From Coprinellus micaceus (taxonomy: Eukaryota; Basidiomycota; Agaricomycetes; Agaricales; Psathyrellaceae): a stretch of 64,000 nt of DNA. Shown piece by piece: positions 1 to 10,337 of the stretch (position 1 is its first letter; each line of letters starts with the position of its first letter). The translations under genes were made by a program, and so were the position numbers. A model generated the notes under the pieces. It saw only the letters and a program-made list of their open reading frames with translations. It did not search any database and was not told the DNA's origin. The DNA lies in the NCBI GenBank assembly GCA_951394405.1, contig OX596338.1, positions 806,001-870,000 of the forward strand. Direction: 5' to 3'.

Positions 1-2
1 CT

Positions 3-1759
3 ATCCATGCCCCAAATGCCCCCGCTTCCCTTCCGCCTCATTCATTACAAGCACCCCAACCTGGACCTAGGCCTCCATTCGTACCGCCACCACCACCACC
101 ACCACTGCCAGGGCGACCGCCACCAGAGCTACCATCTGTCCCCGCGACATCGACCTCGACGTCACAGGGGTTCGTATCAGCGGCGGTCTCTGGAGCTCCC
201 TTACAAGAATCGCCCAACGCTTTTGGGCGTACCCCTCCCGCTCAGCTTCCACCTGGCTCATTTCCCAATACAAATGTTCGTGACCAGCCACCGCCCCTAC
301 CCCCCCGACCCAACCACAGACCCGCATGGATTCCGAATGAAGCCGATCCCATTCCTCCAGCCGGTACAGCCAATTTCCCTCATCCTAGTGGTCAAGTCCC
401 GCCTGACCATCCACAAGGTGATCCCCCTGTTCCTGGATGGGTGCTTTACATCGGTCGTGAAATTCGCCTCAACATGGAGAATGCATTCAGAGCCTATCAG
501 GGTACGGTTCAGGGCACTATAGACGCATCCGTGGCTGGCATGGAAAGTCGCTTGTTGGACAAGATAACAGCGCATTCTTCGATGCAGACCGACGACGAGG
601 AAGAGGCAAATGCCAAGAAGGCTCCACGTCGAAGGACTCGCCGCAAACGGACAGAGGATGAGAACAGCTACCATGTGAGGTTGATACGTTCGAATCGAAG
701 ACAGATTAGGTCCTGACCATGACATCTAGGGCGTGATGCGAGGCTGGCTGGCTGGGAAGAACCTCCAACGAACAGGAGCCCTTCCACCGCTACCTCCCAA
801 GCTTCAGGAAATCCGCGTATTCTTCGAATTTCACCAAGGACCTGGACCTTCTGCGGCGAATCCTCGTTTCGATTGGAATTCGCAGTTCTCATCGGAGTGG
901 AATAGTACTCTATTACTTCTGCTGGCAGAAGAATGGATCAAGTACATCGCGGACGTGGACAGCTTCAACAGAGAGAACCTCGACGAGCAGTTCTTCGACT
1001 TGGGGGGAGTGAAGAAGATATTGACTACGAAGCTCCGAGAGGTTAGGAAGGCCTTCTTTGAACATTACGACCCTCAGACAGAGATGATGGATTCCTCGGA
1101 GCAGAGGCGGACCGCGATTGAGGGTCGGAAGCGGGAGGGAATGGAGAAGTCGCGCCACAGCAGTCGTTTACACGGAGTGAGTCCCACTGTGCGCTTACCG
1201 GCATCCCCAAGTGGCTAACTCTTCTCCTAGACTTTCCTACGCCGTCGCAAGATCGTCAATTACAACCGAGAGGTTGGTCATAACCCGGACTTTTGGGCTG
1301 CCGTTGGGGAAATGCTCGATGCCCTTGGAGAGCAGGGCATGAGCAGCGATGAATCGGAATGCGAACGATCAGACACGATACCCTACGGAAGGAAGAGGAA
1401 GATGGTACGGCGAATACCCAGGCGTTGGGTGTCACACGAAATTGCGCTTGTTTGGAAGTACGTCGAGTCGCGCTACGACGATATGCCAGCAAGGCGAAGG
1501 CGGGGCAATCTTCCCTTCGACAGGATCTTTGAAGGGAAAGAACAGCCAGACTCTTTCATCGACCCAACCTCGGTAGTGAATGACCTACCCGTCAACTGGT
1601 ACGATCAGCTATGGTGGAAGAACCTCCTTCCCGTGCGACGTGCCACGATCAGCGACACTCCCCACAAGCCACTGCCAGACGTTCCGGTGAGTATCTTTTT
1701 TTTTCCCTTAAGGGTACCGCAGCGTCTGACAACATGAGTAGGTTCATCTCCCGATGTAG
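3..1759 (+). CDS. Repeat-family basidiomycete protein, 5' end outside window
   Basis: Four exons join in phase 0: 3-674, 730-1176, 1231-1686 and 1742-1759, each intron being 54-55 nt with GT-AG ends. About 530 codons are visible and no start codon is reached. The first exon is very proline-rich, with a run of seven prolines, followed by an acidic then Arg/Lys-rich stretch (RRRTRRKR) that could be a nuclear localisation signal. The second half carries TFLRRRKIV and GMSSDESE, which I recognise from a dispersed, functionally unknown family found in many Agaricomycetes, often near DNA transposons. The last exon adds only five residues, and the model rests on frame continuity. Function is unknown, and I cannot say whether it is cargo of an element or a host gene. 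Confidence 0.72.
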
Positions 1760-2192
1760 TCCTGCGCTGTGACGCCACATCGACGACTGAATGTATAATA
1801 GTGTCCATATATGAAGGGATGGGCCTCTTTCTTTCAGTACTCAGCTCCGACGCTCCTTCGCGTTCCATGGCATTGTGTCCGTGGGACCGTATATGCATGA
1901 TTGGCACCGCCTTACTGGCCATCCCCCTTTGCACTACGAACAAGAACGTGCAGTACTTACCTTTGTCCCAGTGAACAAGGTTAGATGCGACCAACTTGGA
2001 TCTAACGATAAAACAAGGTCGTCTTGTCCTCTGGCTCCCTGACTTGCGTGCCGCATGCCAACAATTCAATCCCTGTCACCAGCCTGTTTCCCTTCCGCCA
2101 GTCGCTATGCCAATACTTTGACGATTTCGGCGTCCTAGCTTTTATAATCGCCTCACGAACACAACGAGAGAACCGCGCACACAACCGCCCCG
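1760..2192. other. Intergenic, no gene seen
   Basis: No convincing coding exon on either strand. The minus-strand open frames here run antisense to the preceding gene and lack protein-like composition. It may hold the terminator of the upstream gene and the promoter of the downstream pseudogene. Confidence 0.4.
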
Positions 2193-3174
2193 ATGGCCCC
2201 CCAGCTTGACCTGACGCATGCACGCCGTACTTTCACCCGTCCCTTGCTATACCCAAATACGTTTCGGAAGTACACCAAACAGATCCTCAGAGGGCTGTGC
2301 ATGGCACAGGGCATACCTTGCGACCATCTCAGCAAGGAGAGCAAGAAGGACGATTATGTGGATGCAATACATGCGGCTCATCGTGACCACCATAAAATAG
2401 CCGTTGGTGCACTTAACCCTCGTCGTGCTACGCCACGACACTCCAAAGATGATGGCCACGGGCCCGACGCACTGGTCTGCCCTCATCCACCTGACGGCGT
2501 GCAGCATCAACCCTCTGGGTCCGAGGTAAGCTATTTGAAAGGCGGATGACGGTTCGTCCGATGAGGCACTGATGACTGGACAGCCCGCAGACCCATCGGA
2601 GGCTGCACGAACGTTCGTTGTCCGACAATTCGACAAGCCTAGGGACTGGAACCCCGTGCACGAGGTCGACTACTATACGGCGACGGGTGATGTGTCGCTC
2701 GTCGACCTACATCGACTATTGCGATGCCCATCTGATCATAAAATCCAAGTAATGCGAAATTATGTCTGTCCAGGCCAAGTCTCACACAGCGTCTTTCTAG
2801 ATTATCGACACCAAATTCTACAAGCCGTTCTATGAATATCAGCCTGGAGTGGTTCTGCGGGCCGACGTCGAGGACCTGGAGGAGAGAGGCTGCTTGCGCG
2901 TAGTGTGTACACGCCTGCGCAGAACGAATAGGGTATAGTCGATTATAATTATCGCGCACTTACAGGTCGATTTGGCCCAAGGGACAGGTGGCATGAGTCG
3001 TGTCGAGCCCGTCGGTCGATCCGTCCTCATACAGGTTATCGGGATGCCTATATTACTGCTCACCGCCATCTTCGTTGTCACTTGAAAGTGGTATTCCCAG
3101 TAAAGTTGAATCCAGTGCTTGGCGAGACAACAGGTTTTAACTTGAAAGCTCCGGGCCGACAAGCTCGGCTCTAG
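2193..3174 (+). pseudogene. Frameshifted repeat-family gene
   Basis: It starts with ATG at 2193. Exons 2193-2525, 2584-2748, 2801-2899 and 2966 onward join in phase 0. The N-terminal exon has a SAP-like basic helical look (FRKYTKQILRGLCMAQGI), later exons carry FDKPRDWNP, and then a run ending in ADVEDLEERG. Around 3015-3025 the reading frame is lost: the expected continuation (TGYRDAYITAHRHLR) is read one frame over and ends at TAG 3172-3174. Protein-like sequence resumes in yet another frame (STYTSSESACLWFDSTDSSG, about 3211-3277). I read this as a decayed member of a dispersed basidiomycete family of unknown function, lying just downstream of another repeat-family gene. Confidence 0.6.
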
Positions 3175-4557
3175 TGAGCCTTGAGGCTAGCCCTTTAGCT
3201 CAGCTGGTACCGTCCTGTCTACTTATACCTCATCCGAATCTGCTTGCTTGTGGTTCGACTCCACGGATAGCTCAGGAAGGAACTGACGCACGTGCGCTTG
3301 CTGGATCTCCGTTGATTCTGGCTTCCGTTTAGCGCCTTTGACGTGTCTGTGGGAGCGACTTACTGGCAGGCTATGAACTGACTTCAGAGGTGCATTATTT
3401 GGGTTCGGAGACTCGGAGCTATCACAAACGAGCACAAACGACAACTGATGTAGAGCATGCTCAAGGTACATACCGTCCCCCCGACGCGAATCCTCTTTAT
3501 GAAAACTGGGAGCCTTTAGTGGTCGTCTGTCCCTATGATCTAACGCGACACCGCAAGTGTCTGGAGGCGTCGACCCAACCCTGACGTGCAGCAGGTGAGT
3601 GGTACGAATGTCAATTTTATTCCTGTTCTTATTCTTATTATGCGGCACAAGGTCCCACTAGGGAAACGGCCGTTTCCTGTTGCCAACGTCGAACAATGCC
3701 ATTAGCCGTAGTCAATGGCAGGTAAGGCGGGGCTCGGTCGTGTTCGCTGTGTAGGAACGGCAATAGCGGACTCCTGGACTTCGACCTCCCCAAGGAGCAG
3801 TGCGCTGCCAGGGATTCGGACCCCGAGAAGGCATCCACTGCACCTAATGCAGATTTGTCGGCGTACAAGTGCGGAATTCGTCAGGGGGTCGACTGGCGAG
3901 TACGGACTCAAGAGAAGGGGAAACGGCGCCTGCTAGGACACTTTACAAGCTCGAAGTGACTTTCGGGCCCTGCCTGAACGTACCTGTGGTTCGATTCAAC
4001 TCATATCCACTGCAATCGCTGGTATGTCCGAGTTCGCATGCGGCCATAATTGTAAGCCTGGCGCCCAGGCTCACCACACGGACCTTTTAGTTTCCCTTCG
4101 GATCATTCCAGAAACGTCACAGTTCCACTTTAGATACACAACGGACGATCGTAGACTACCTTACATACGTTCTACTGCCGCCATGTACTGAGTCTTTCGT
4201 GTCCGTCAACGAGGATAGCGTGGTCCTGTCAACTTGTGTGACCCGCGAGTGTTCCTGAGTGACGACAGGATTACAATAATATATAAACACCTTTAGACTC
4301 ATCCCTCACACTCAGAGGCGAAAGACTCTACACTTCGGCTACGAGGTGAGCATCGCGTCTTCTTGTGGCAAAAACCGATGTTACGCAAGCGAGCTGGGTG
4401 ACTTCCGGGTTGTGCAGCTCCTTCGCAACATTCTGCTCTAAAACATCAAAGCCGTCCTCCGACATACCACTACCCAGGAGAAGGGGACGGGATGACTCTA
4501 GAAACCCCTATGGAACCAAACAAGTAGTATGAGTCTATAGTATAGAGGGGGTGAAAA
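3175..4557 (+). other. Decayed downstream part of the repeat-family pseudogene
   Basis: Short protein-like stretches in changing plus-strand frames continue from the preceding pseudogene (for example EFVRGSTGEYGLKRRGNG near 3880), interrupted by stops. No intact gene is visible, and 4100-4557 shows nothing coding. Confidence 0.4.
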
Positions 4558-5816
4558 TTAGGCGCTCACTGTTGCAATACTACTAGCACTCGCATCCACA
4601 TCTTCCCCTCGCTCTGGTAGTAGATCATTGCCACGGGTGATGGGGACCCAAAAGTATCTGAAGCCGACATCCTCAAATGCCCCATGGTTGGTGACCCATT
4701 CTTTCAGGTGTGACTCAGCATCGACGTCCGCGCCCGTTGATTGTATGGCCTCCCTTATGTGGTTCATTAGCCTTGTCCACCAAAGGGGCTCGCTATCGGA
4801 GTCAACTTTGCACCCTCCCTCCTTGTTGTAAACACGGAAATCGGTCTCTACAACCTCAATCAGGCCTCCCGGCCTGAGAATGCGAGCAATCCGATCTATC
4901 AACTGTCGATAGTCGGATATCTTGAGGAAACCCACACATCAGCCGTGAATATCCATGAGGAAGTAAAACAAGACTTGCCCCAGCTGAGATGAATCTGGCA
5001 TGCACGACATCATATTCCCCATCAGCAGGAATACCGGCGTTGAGGTCACCTGCTTCAATCCTACGCAAGTCAGCTGTTGACGTATGCATAGCTATCGTTG
5101 ATCATTTACCAAGTGTTGGTGCAAAGGCGGTCGGGGCTTCTACAAGGGAAGGTAGTGTCACCTCAAGCTCTGTTTTCTTTCCCGGATGGGGGGCCAATGG
5201 TCACACTTACACGGTAACCGCTAAATCCACCCCTCGAACAGTGCATAAAGGGAATTCTCGGGCCACGTCCTGCATCCTGGCCATTTTTTTGGGAACTATG
5301 CTTAGCTAAGTTCAATGACAAAGCACATAGACGCACCAATCACCATCCGCACACCCCAAGTCCAGTACCCGCTTCTCCCCTGGAATAAAGCTCTCCATGA
5401 TTGCTTCCATCGGCGGCGGATATTTCCCACCTGCAATCTGGATGAGGAGGCGATGTTGGCGACCTGTCCAAGAGTTTGAGTCTCAAAAGTGGGATGTGCG
5501 GGGTTGAGAGGTCAAACGAACTTATTCTCCAACGTTCTGCTCCATCCAAGGGAAATTTGTAGATAGCCCCCGGGAGACCGCTCACCAGCCTGCCGTGCTC
5601 AACCCTGAGAGAATGTGACATTGACTCGACTGCTGGTGAGAGAGAACGGCTAGTCCGAGTGTACGAGGTGATAGAGCCCGCCTCCTTGTTCGTAAATCCT
5701 GCAAAACAGACTTTCGAGATGGTGGATGAAGAATGGCTGCCGAAGCTACGTTCCGAGGTCGCGTCGGTGGCCTTGTCTCCGTTGTCGACCTCTTTATACT
5801 TATCTTCAATGTCTAC
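4558..5816 (-). CDS. Class I SAM-dependent methyltransferase, possibly broken
   Basis: Read on the minus strand. Supported exons are about 5816-5522 (acidic N-terminus, no in-frame ATG at its start), 5463-5344 (GGKYPPPMEAI then VLDLGCAD, motif I), 5295 to about 5212 (REFP..GVDLA, end of strand beta-2), about 5138-5111, 5073-4979 (ADLRRIEAGDLNAG, EYDVVHARFISAG) and 4920-4558 (RQLIDRIARILRPGGLIEVVE, post-motif helix and strand). The arrangement fits the Rossmann-type methyltransferases common as accessory genes in fungi; the substrate is unknown. Motif I reads GCAD where a GxGxG loop is expected, and no splice choice I tried around 5140-5215 keeps the frame. The intron at 4978-4921 has a GC donor. 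It is either a recent pseudogene or needs a different exon model. Confidence 0.6.
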
Positions 5817-7871
5817 CCTGAGCGCATACTTAATTCCTTAGCTTCTACTATTCCCCTGAGCAGAACCGAGGACGCACCAGCTTCCTTCAGATGAAGATGT
5901 GTCGCTAAAATCATAGGGATCGTGATGGTATGGCATATCGCTGGGGTTGAACGTGACGTGACGGTGCAAGGCGCGCTACCTGGGCGAGCTAAAACGGGAC
6001 CAAGCGGTGGTCACATAAATGGTATTTTCATCAGTCACTATTATTCCATGTAACACCTAGGGTTTCAAATATTGTACCACAGCCAACTCTAGTCAGGCCC
6101 GAGCCCTCTCCGCATTGTGACCGCGATCGCAAATATGGCCTTCAAAGCGAGGGTGAAACTTGAATTCAAATTGTTACCCTTGGTAGAGATGAGCTTTAAA
6201 AATCGACATCCGGAAGCAGGCAGGTGGGACGGCACTGACGAGGCCTCCCAGACAGGTAACGAGGCTTAGCTTGCGCAACGTTTAGGCGCCCGTTGAGGGA
6301 GGGTATTCAAGAAGCTATTCAAAGGCGGCACGCGGGGATCGCTGTGGTGAATTTCAGCGGGAGAGGGCTTTGGCTGGCTCCGAGACTCTGAACTAGGACA
6401 TGAACGCTTTCAAGGTGTCATAGAGTACCCTCTAACAGGGAGCTAGCTTCGGAGCACGAACACGGCCGGTGGACTTGAAGAGTTGCTCCGACAGGGACGC
6501 CTCCAAACGTGCTCCAGTGTTTCTTCCCTGCAGAATTCGCGCAACGAAACGTTACCTTCGTCTCGGACTCTGGCCGGGTTCTATTGCGTAAGATTCGGGT
6601 TTGCCAAGCTCTGAGAGTTTAGACTCGGAGGGACTAGGGTAAGCTAAAATATCAATATCATCCTATACCAGACGACTACGGTTAGAGCCAGGAACGGGGA
6701 ACTTCAACCTACACGTCGACACGATCTCCCATGAGATTGCATCTTCAGCCTTCTTCAGCACATGCCACTGATGAAAACCGTATTAAGCCTAGATCATTTC
6801 CGCCACCCCCAGATGTGATTGCACTTTGCCGCCGGAAGGGGAAGGCCTGTCCCGCGTGGCAAATTGAAGCTTATTTTGATACTCAGGTCGCCGATGTGAG
6901 CCCGCTCAACATAAGTCCGATTTGTCGCCCCAAAAACCTCAGATCTCTCCCCCTTCGTCCACTTCGGACCACCCCCCGTCGTTGCACTCCGCAACCTCGT
7001 CCAGCCCTCTACACTCTGTGAGTACCCCCCAGACACTTTTGGCCCTGTGTTAATGCAGCCTCTCGAGTGACTATCAGAGCACAGCCCGCGTAGTCGCATC
7101 GTAGTCGCCACTCTGCCAGTGGATATCGTCCTCGTTGGCACCGATGCCTACCAGCACTGCCCGTGAGACGCGGAGAAAGAGTACGTTCCTCGACTACCTT
7201 GTGCTGAGTTGCCGCCAGTGCACTGACCTAGGATTACGTTCTGTAGAGACACGCCGGGGCGGGCGTCACCAACGACTTAGTATTTACAACAAATATATGG
7301 TACGCGCACTTCACTGCCCGGGCAAGCATCCCCCCTCATTTACATCGGTTTTAACAGCAGACGGAGCTGGGGCGCTTGCTCTGCAAAGTACCTAAGCTGT
7401 CGCACAAAGAAAGGCGGGTTTATCTCTACGCTTTCAAGTGTATTCCCCTCTCTTTACTGACTGCTGTTCCTCGCGGTGGTTAGGTTTAGGCTTGCCGCTC
7501 AAAATTGGCACTCTTCGGGCATGAACCCCAAGAATATTACTTGAACGATCACAAACCGCGTCTTTAACGAACGGTACCTTCTGTACTATCCCTCTGTATA
7601 CCTACTTCTTCCGACCAGTGGGGGCACAATGCTCCACCCCCACAAATAGTACCAGGACTTGGCCTGACCCGGAGACGAAATGGACACACTTAGCATCACG
7701 GTAAAAACGGACTGGAGATTGTATGGCCCGCGCTTTGTGTCGCGGGTCGTCGATGGGTGAATGCTCCGATACGGTCATAAATATTTCCCCTACGGAGCAA
7801 GCGATCACCTGGGACGCGTACTAAGTATCCTGCTGGGTAGAGCCGAGGCGGTTTACCATAAAAGGGGTCCG
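5817..7871. other. Long stretch without a supported gene
   Basis: 5860-6730 holds no open frame of note and no protein-like exon. 6731-7400 has short plus-strand frames and one copy of a dispersed coding motif (RCDCTLPPEG, 6810-6843). 7600-7871 is old, diverged sequence related to the tail of the region right of 39,298. I assign no gene. Confidence 0.4.
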
Positions 7872-7970
7872 AGACGAAATGCGAAGGCTCGATGCTGAGC
7901 GCTGAAGCGTCACTGTACTCGGCCATCTCAGTCGAACGGAGGAGAGGAGGGGCTTTGTGGGGTGCGATTA
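7872..7970. repeat. Outer flank of IR-A, left copy
   Basis: Matches 39,200-39,298 in inverted orientation with about two mismatches per 100 bases. It is offset by 481 bp from the IR-A core, because the right copy carries 481 bp (38,719-39,199) absent here. Beyond 7872 the similarity fades into scattered matches. Confidence 0.85.
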
Positions 7971-9574
7971 CCCGGATGCTTGATGGTCCATATCTTGACG
8001 CTGAATGGTTGGTCCGACGCTCCAGTAGCGATGAAAGCCACAGCCCCAGACTGTGAAGACTAAGAAGCTGAATTAGCACGAAAAGAGAGGGAGCAGGGGC
8101 ACGGCGCACGCACCGTGACGGCGGGAACCCGACCAACACCATGAGGGAGCGTGCCGTCGAAACCCCCTCCTCCCGCACGATTTAGGATACGAGGTTTGCC
8201 GTCGTCGCTTCCGGCAACCACAACCTCCCCGTTGAAAAGGGCGGTGACCTGAAGGCGGATGTTTTCGATGATGGGATGGTCATAGCTTTCGATGAGCTGG
8301 GTGGGAGGAAAGTTGAAGACGTCGACCCCTGTCTTTAGATTGGAAACCGTCATAGTGTTGCTGGCTTTGACAGCCCAGCCACTGTGGGAGTCCTCAGTTA
8401 GAGAAAAGGGGCCTATAGGCCGTAACGGGCAACATACATTCGCTTCGGAAGCGCGTGCCGCCAATTTTCCACCCAAGTGGCTCTTTGGAACGAGATACTG
8501 CCGGTAGACTCCATCAGCCAGTGGGCGCTTATAATGAGGGGCGTCGAGCTTACACCTGATGTGAATCGAGGTAGCACAGGATGAGCTGTTCCCCATTCTC
8601 TGCGAAGAAGAGAGAGCTGATACTGTCGTCGTCACGGTCTATAGCGTGAAGTTCCACCAACGTGCCTAGATGAGGGGTTGGGTTCAATTTAACAGATGGT
8701 TACGTCCGATTCTTGAAAGTAACCTACCGTCTTGGTCGAACCTCCACACCTTCGCACATCCTCCAGTGGCCGTCGCTAACTGTTGATGATGGGGATCGAA
8801 GGCAATGCCTTCTATCGGTTCCTGTTCGGGCGAAGACAACTCAATAGAAACGAATTTGAATCGAAGCTTTTCAAAGGGCATATTATGAGCATACACCATG
8901 CCTGCCAGTGAGCAGCTCAAGGAGGACGTACGGATGCCGCGTCCCATCGATGATGATGTATCATGCCGTTTGAGCACCCAAAAACGATCCCAGTAGGGCG
9001 TGTGTCTTGGTTGCCGTATATCCAGCACCCAGATAGGACGGGGCCATGGAAGGCGACATCTATAGCCTGGCGTTGTCGACCGGTGGACAAATCCCACACG
9101 ATGACCGAACCATCGTCTGCTGAAATAGGGATGAGGAATCGACGATGTCGCGGCAAACATTAAATAACTGACCACCGCTCATCAAAAATTCGTGGTTAGG
9201 ACTAATGGACAACAGGTTAACAGCCTTTCTGTGACCAAGGAGTTCGTGGGCGAGCTGTGGGCGGTAGAGTTAGCGAAGATCAACGGAGAGGCGAGGGGGG
9301 GTCTAACCTGAGGCAAATACATCTGTGCTTGTGTTGCCCAGGTATAAGTACTAACAAGGATGGAAGTTGGTGAAGCCTGGGGTCGGGGTCGTTGGGACAA
9401 TGAGTCCGCCTCCCCCTTAAGTAGACCGCTCCCCTCCATATCAAGGTGGTGAAGCCTGGTGGCCGGCACATTGTGGTAGACTGTCCTTAGTGGTTCGGGC
9501 GCCGCGAGTCCGAGATCTCCAGCCCTAAAGCGTATACTGCTGGTAGGGCTCTGTGCTATTGTTTGGGAGCCCAT
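7928..9574 (-). CDS. WD40 repeat protein, left copy, C-terminus lost
   Basis: Exons on the minus strand are 9574-9308, 9254-9173, 9119-8932, 8866-8728, 8665-8554, 8497-8438, 8381-8114 and 8059-7928, giving 415 residues. Exon structure and sequence match the right copy until residue 400. There the left copy has lost 481 bp and reads through about 15 unrelated residues to TGA at 7928-7930. WD signatures include ISPNHEFLMSG and VIVWDL, and later KIWTIK. The membrane segment and tail of the right copy are missing, so the product would be soluble. It is divergently arranged with the F-box-like gene (starts 763 bp apart). It may be a truncated functional protein or a pseudogene. Confidence 0.8.
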
Positions 9575-10337
9575 GGAGCCGTCCAAACCTGTCTATGCAT
9601 ACGTACCATGGGCGTCAGGACGTCGTTAGCAAAGTCTGGTAAAAATGAACCTACGATGGTTGAACAGGTACAAATGGTGCCTATTTTATTGTCGTAGGAG
9701 GTGAACAATGCATATCGAATGCTGCGTTTCGTCACTTCCTTGTTCATATATCCTGTGTTGGAGGCAAACAGACTCGCATACGGCATGGAATGCATCCCAG
9801 AGGGCTCGAGTGAATAGCTCATCATTACAAGTCGCTGCAGAACGCGATTCATTGCACGCCGAGCCCCAAAGTGGTGTCTGCGTGCTGACCCCGTTCCAAT
9901 TCGAGGTGATTAATTGAGCCGAGGGGTATGGGTGCGATGTGGGGATCCAGTGAGACTCGAGAGTCGGGCGCTTGTCAAAAATCTTCATTTCAAGTCCGCG
10001 TCCGCAGCGGCATGCCTACTACCCACGTGCTCAGTTACGCGCCTTATGTGGCAATTGGTCCCGGCGCGTCCATTCCTTCTTCCCCACTCACTATCATCTT
10101 CGGGGGATATTCGTCGGATTCGTCCCCCTCTCCCCCCTCCTCATCGTTAGTCTCCATATCCCAGAAGAACAATTAGTGTCGTGAACCCGACGGCGTTCTC
10201 TCCTCTTCCCGGTGAGGGAAAATGCATAGATTCCAAGCTTGTGCATCTTCTCGGTCGAAGACATCGGAGGGTACAAAAGGCCACTAAGGTGAGCCCTCCT
10301 CTTTATTTGTTTTTCTCATTCCCGGCTTGACGCTCTT
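9575..10337. promoter_or_regulatory. Shared divergent promoter region, left copy
   Basis: This 763-bp gap separates the head-to-head WD40 (minus) and F-box-like (plus) genes. It contains open frames of up to 100 codons that I could not join convincingly to either gene, so an extra 5' exon of the WD40 gene is possible. No individual regulatory site is claimed. Confidence 0.45.

Noticed and set aside
3189..3267. tRNA-like sequence with A-box (TAGCTCAGCTGG) and B-box (GGTTCGACTCC)
   Set aside because: D-stem and much of the acceptor stem do not pair, and the stretch reads as protein in frame with the neighbouring repeat family (TYTSSESACLWFDSTDSSG). The box matches are probably coincidence.
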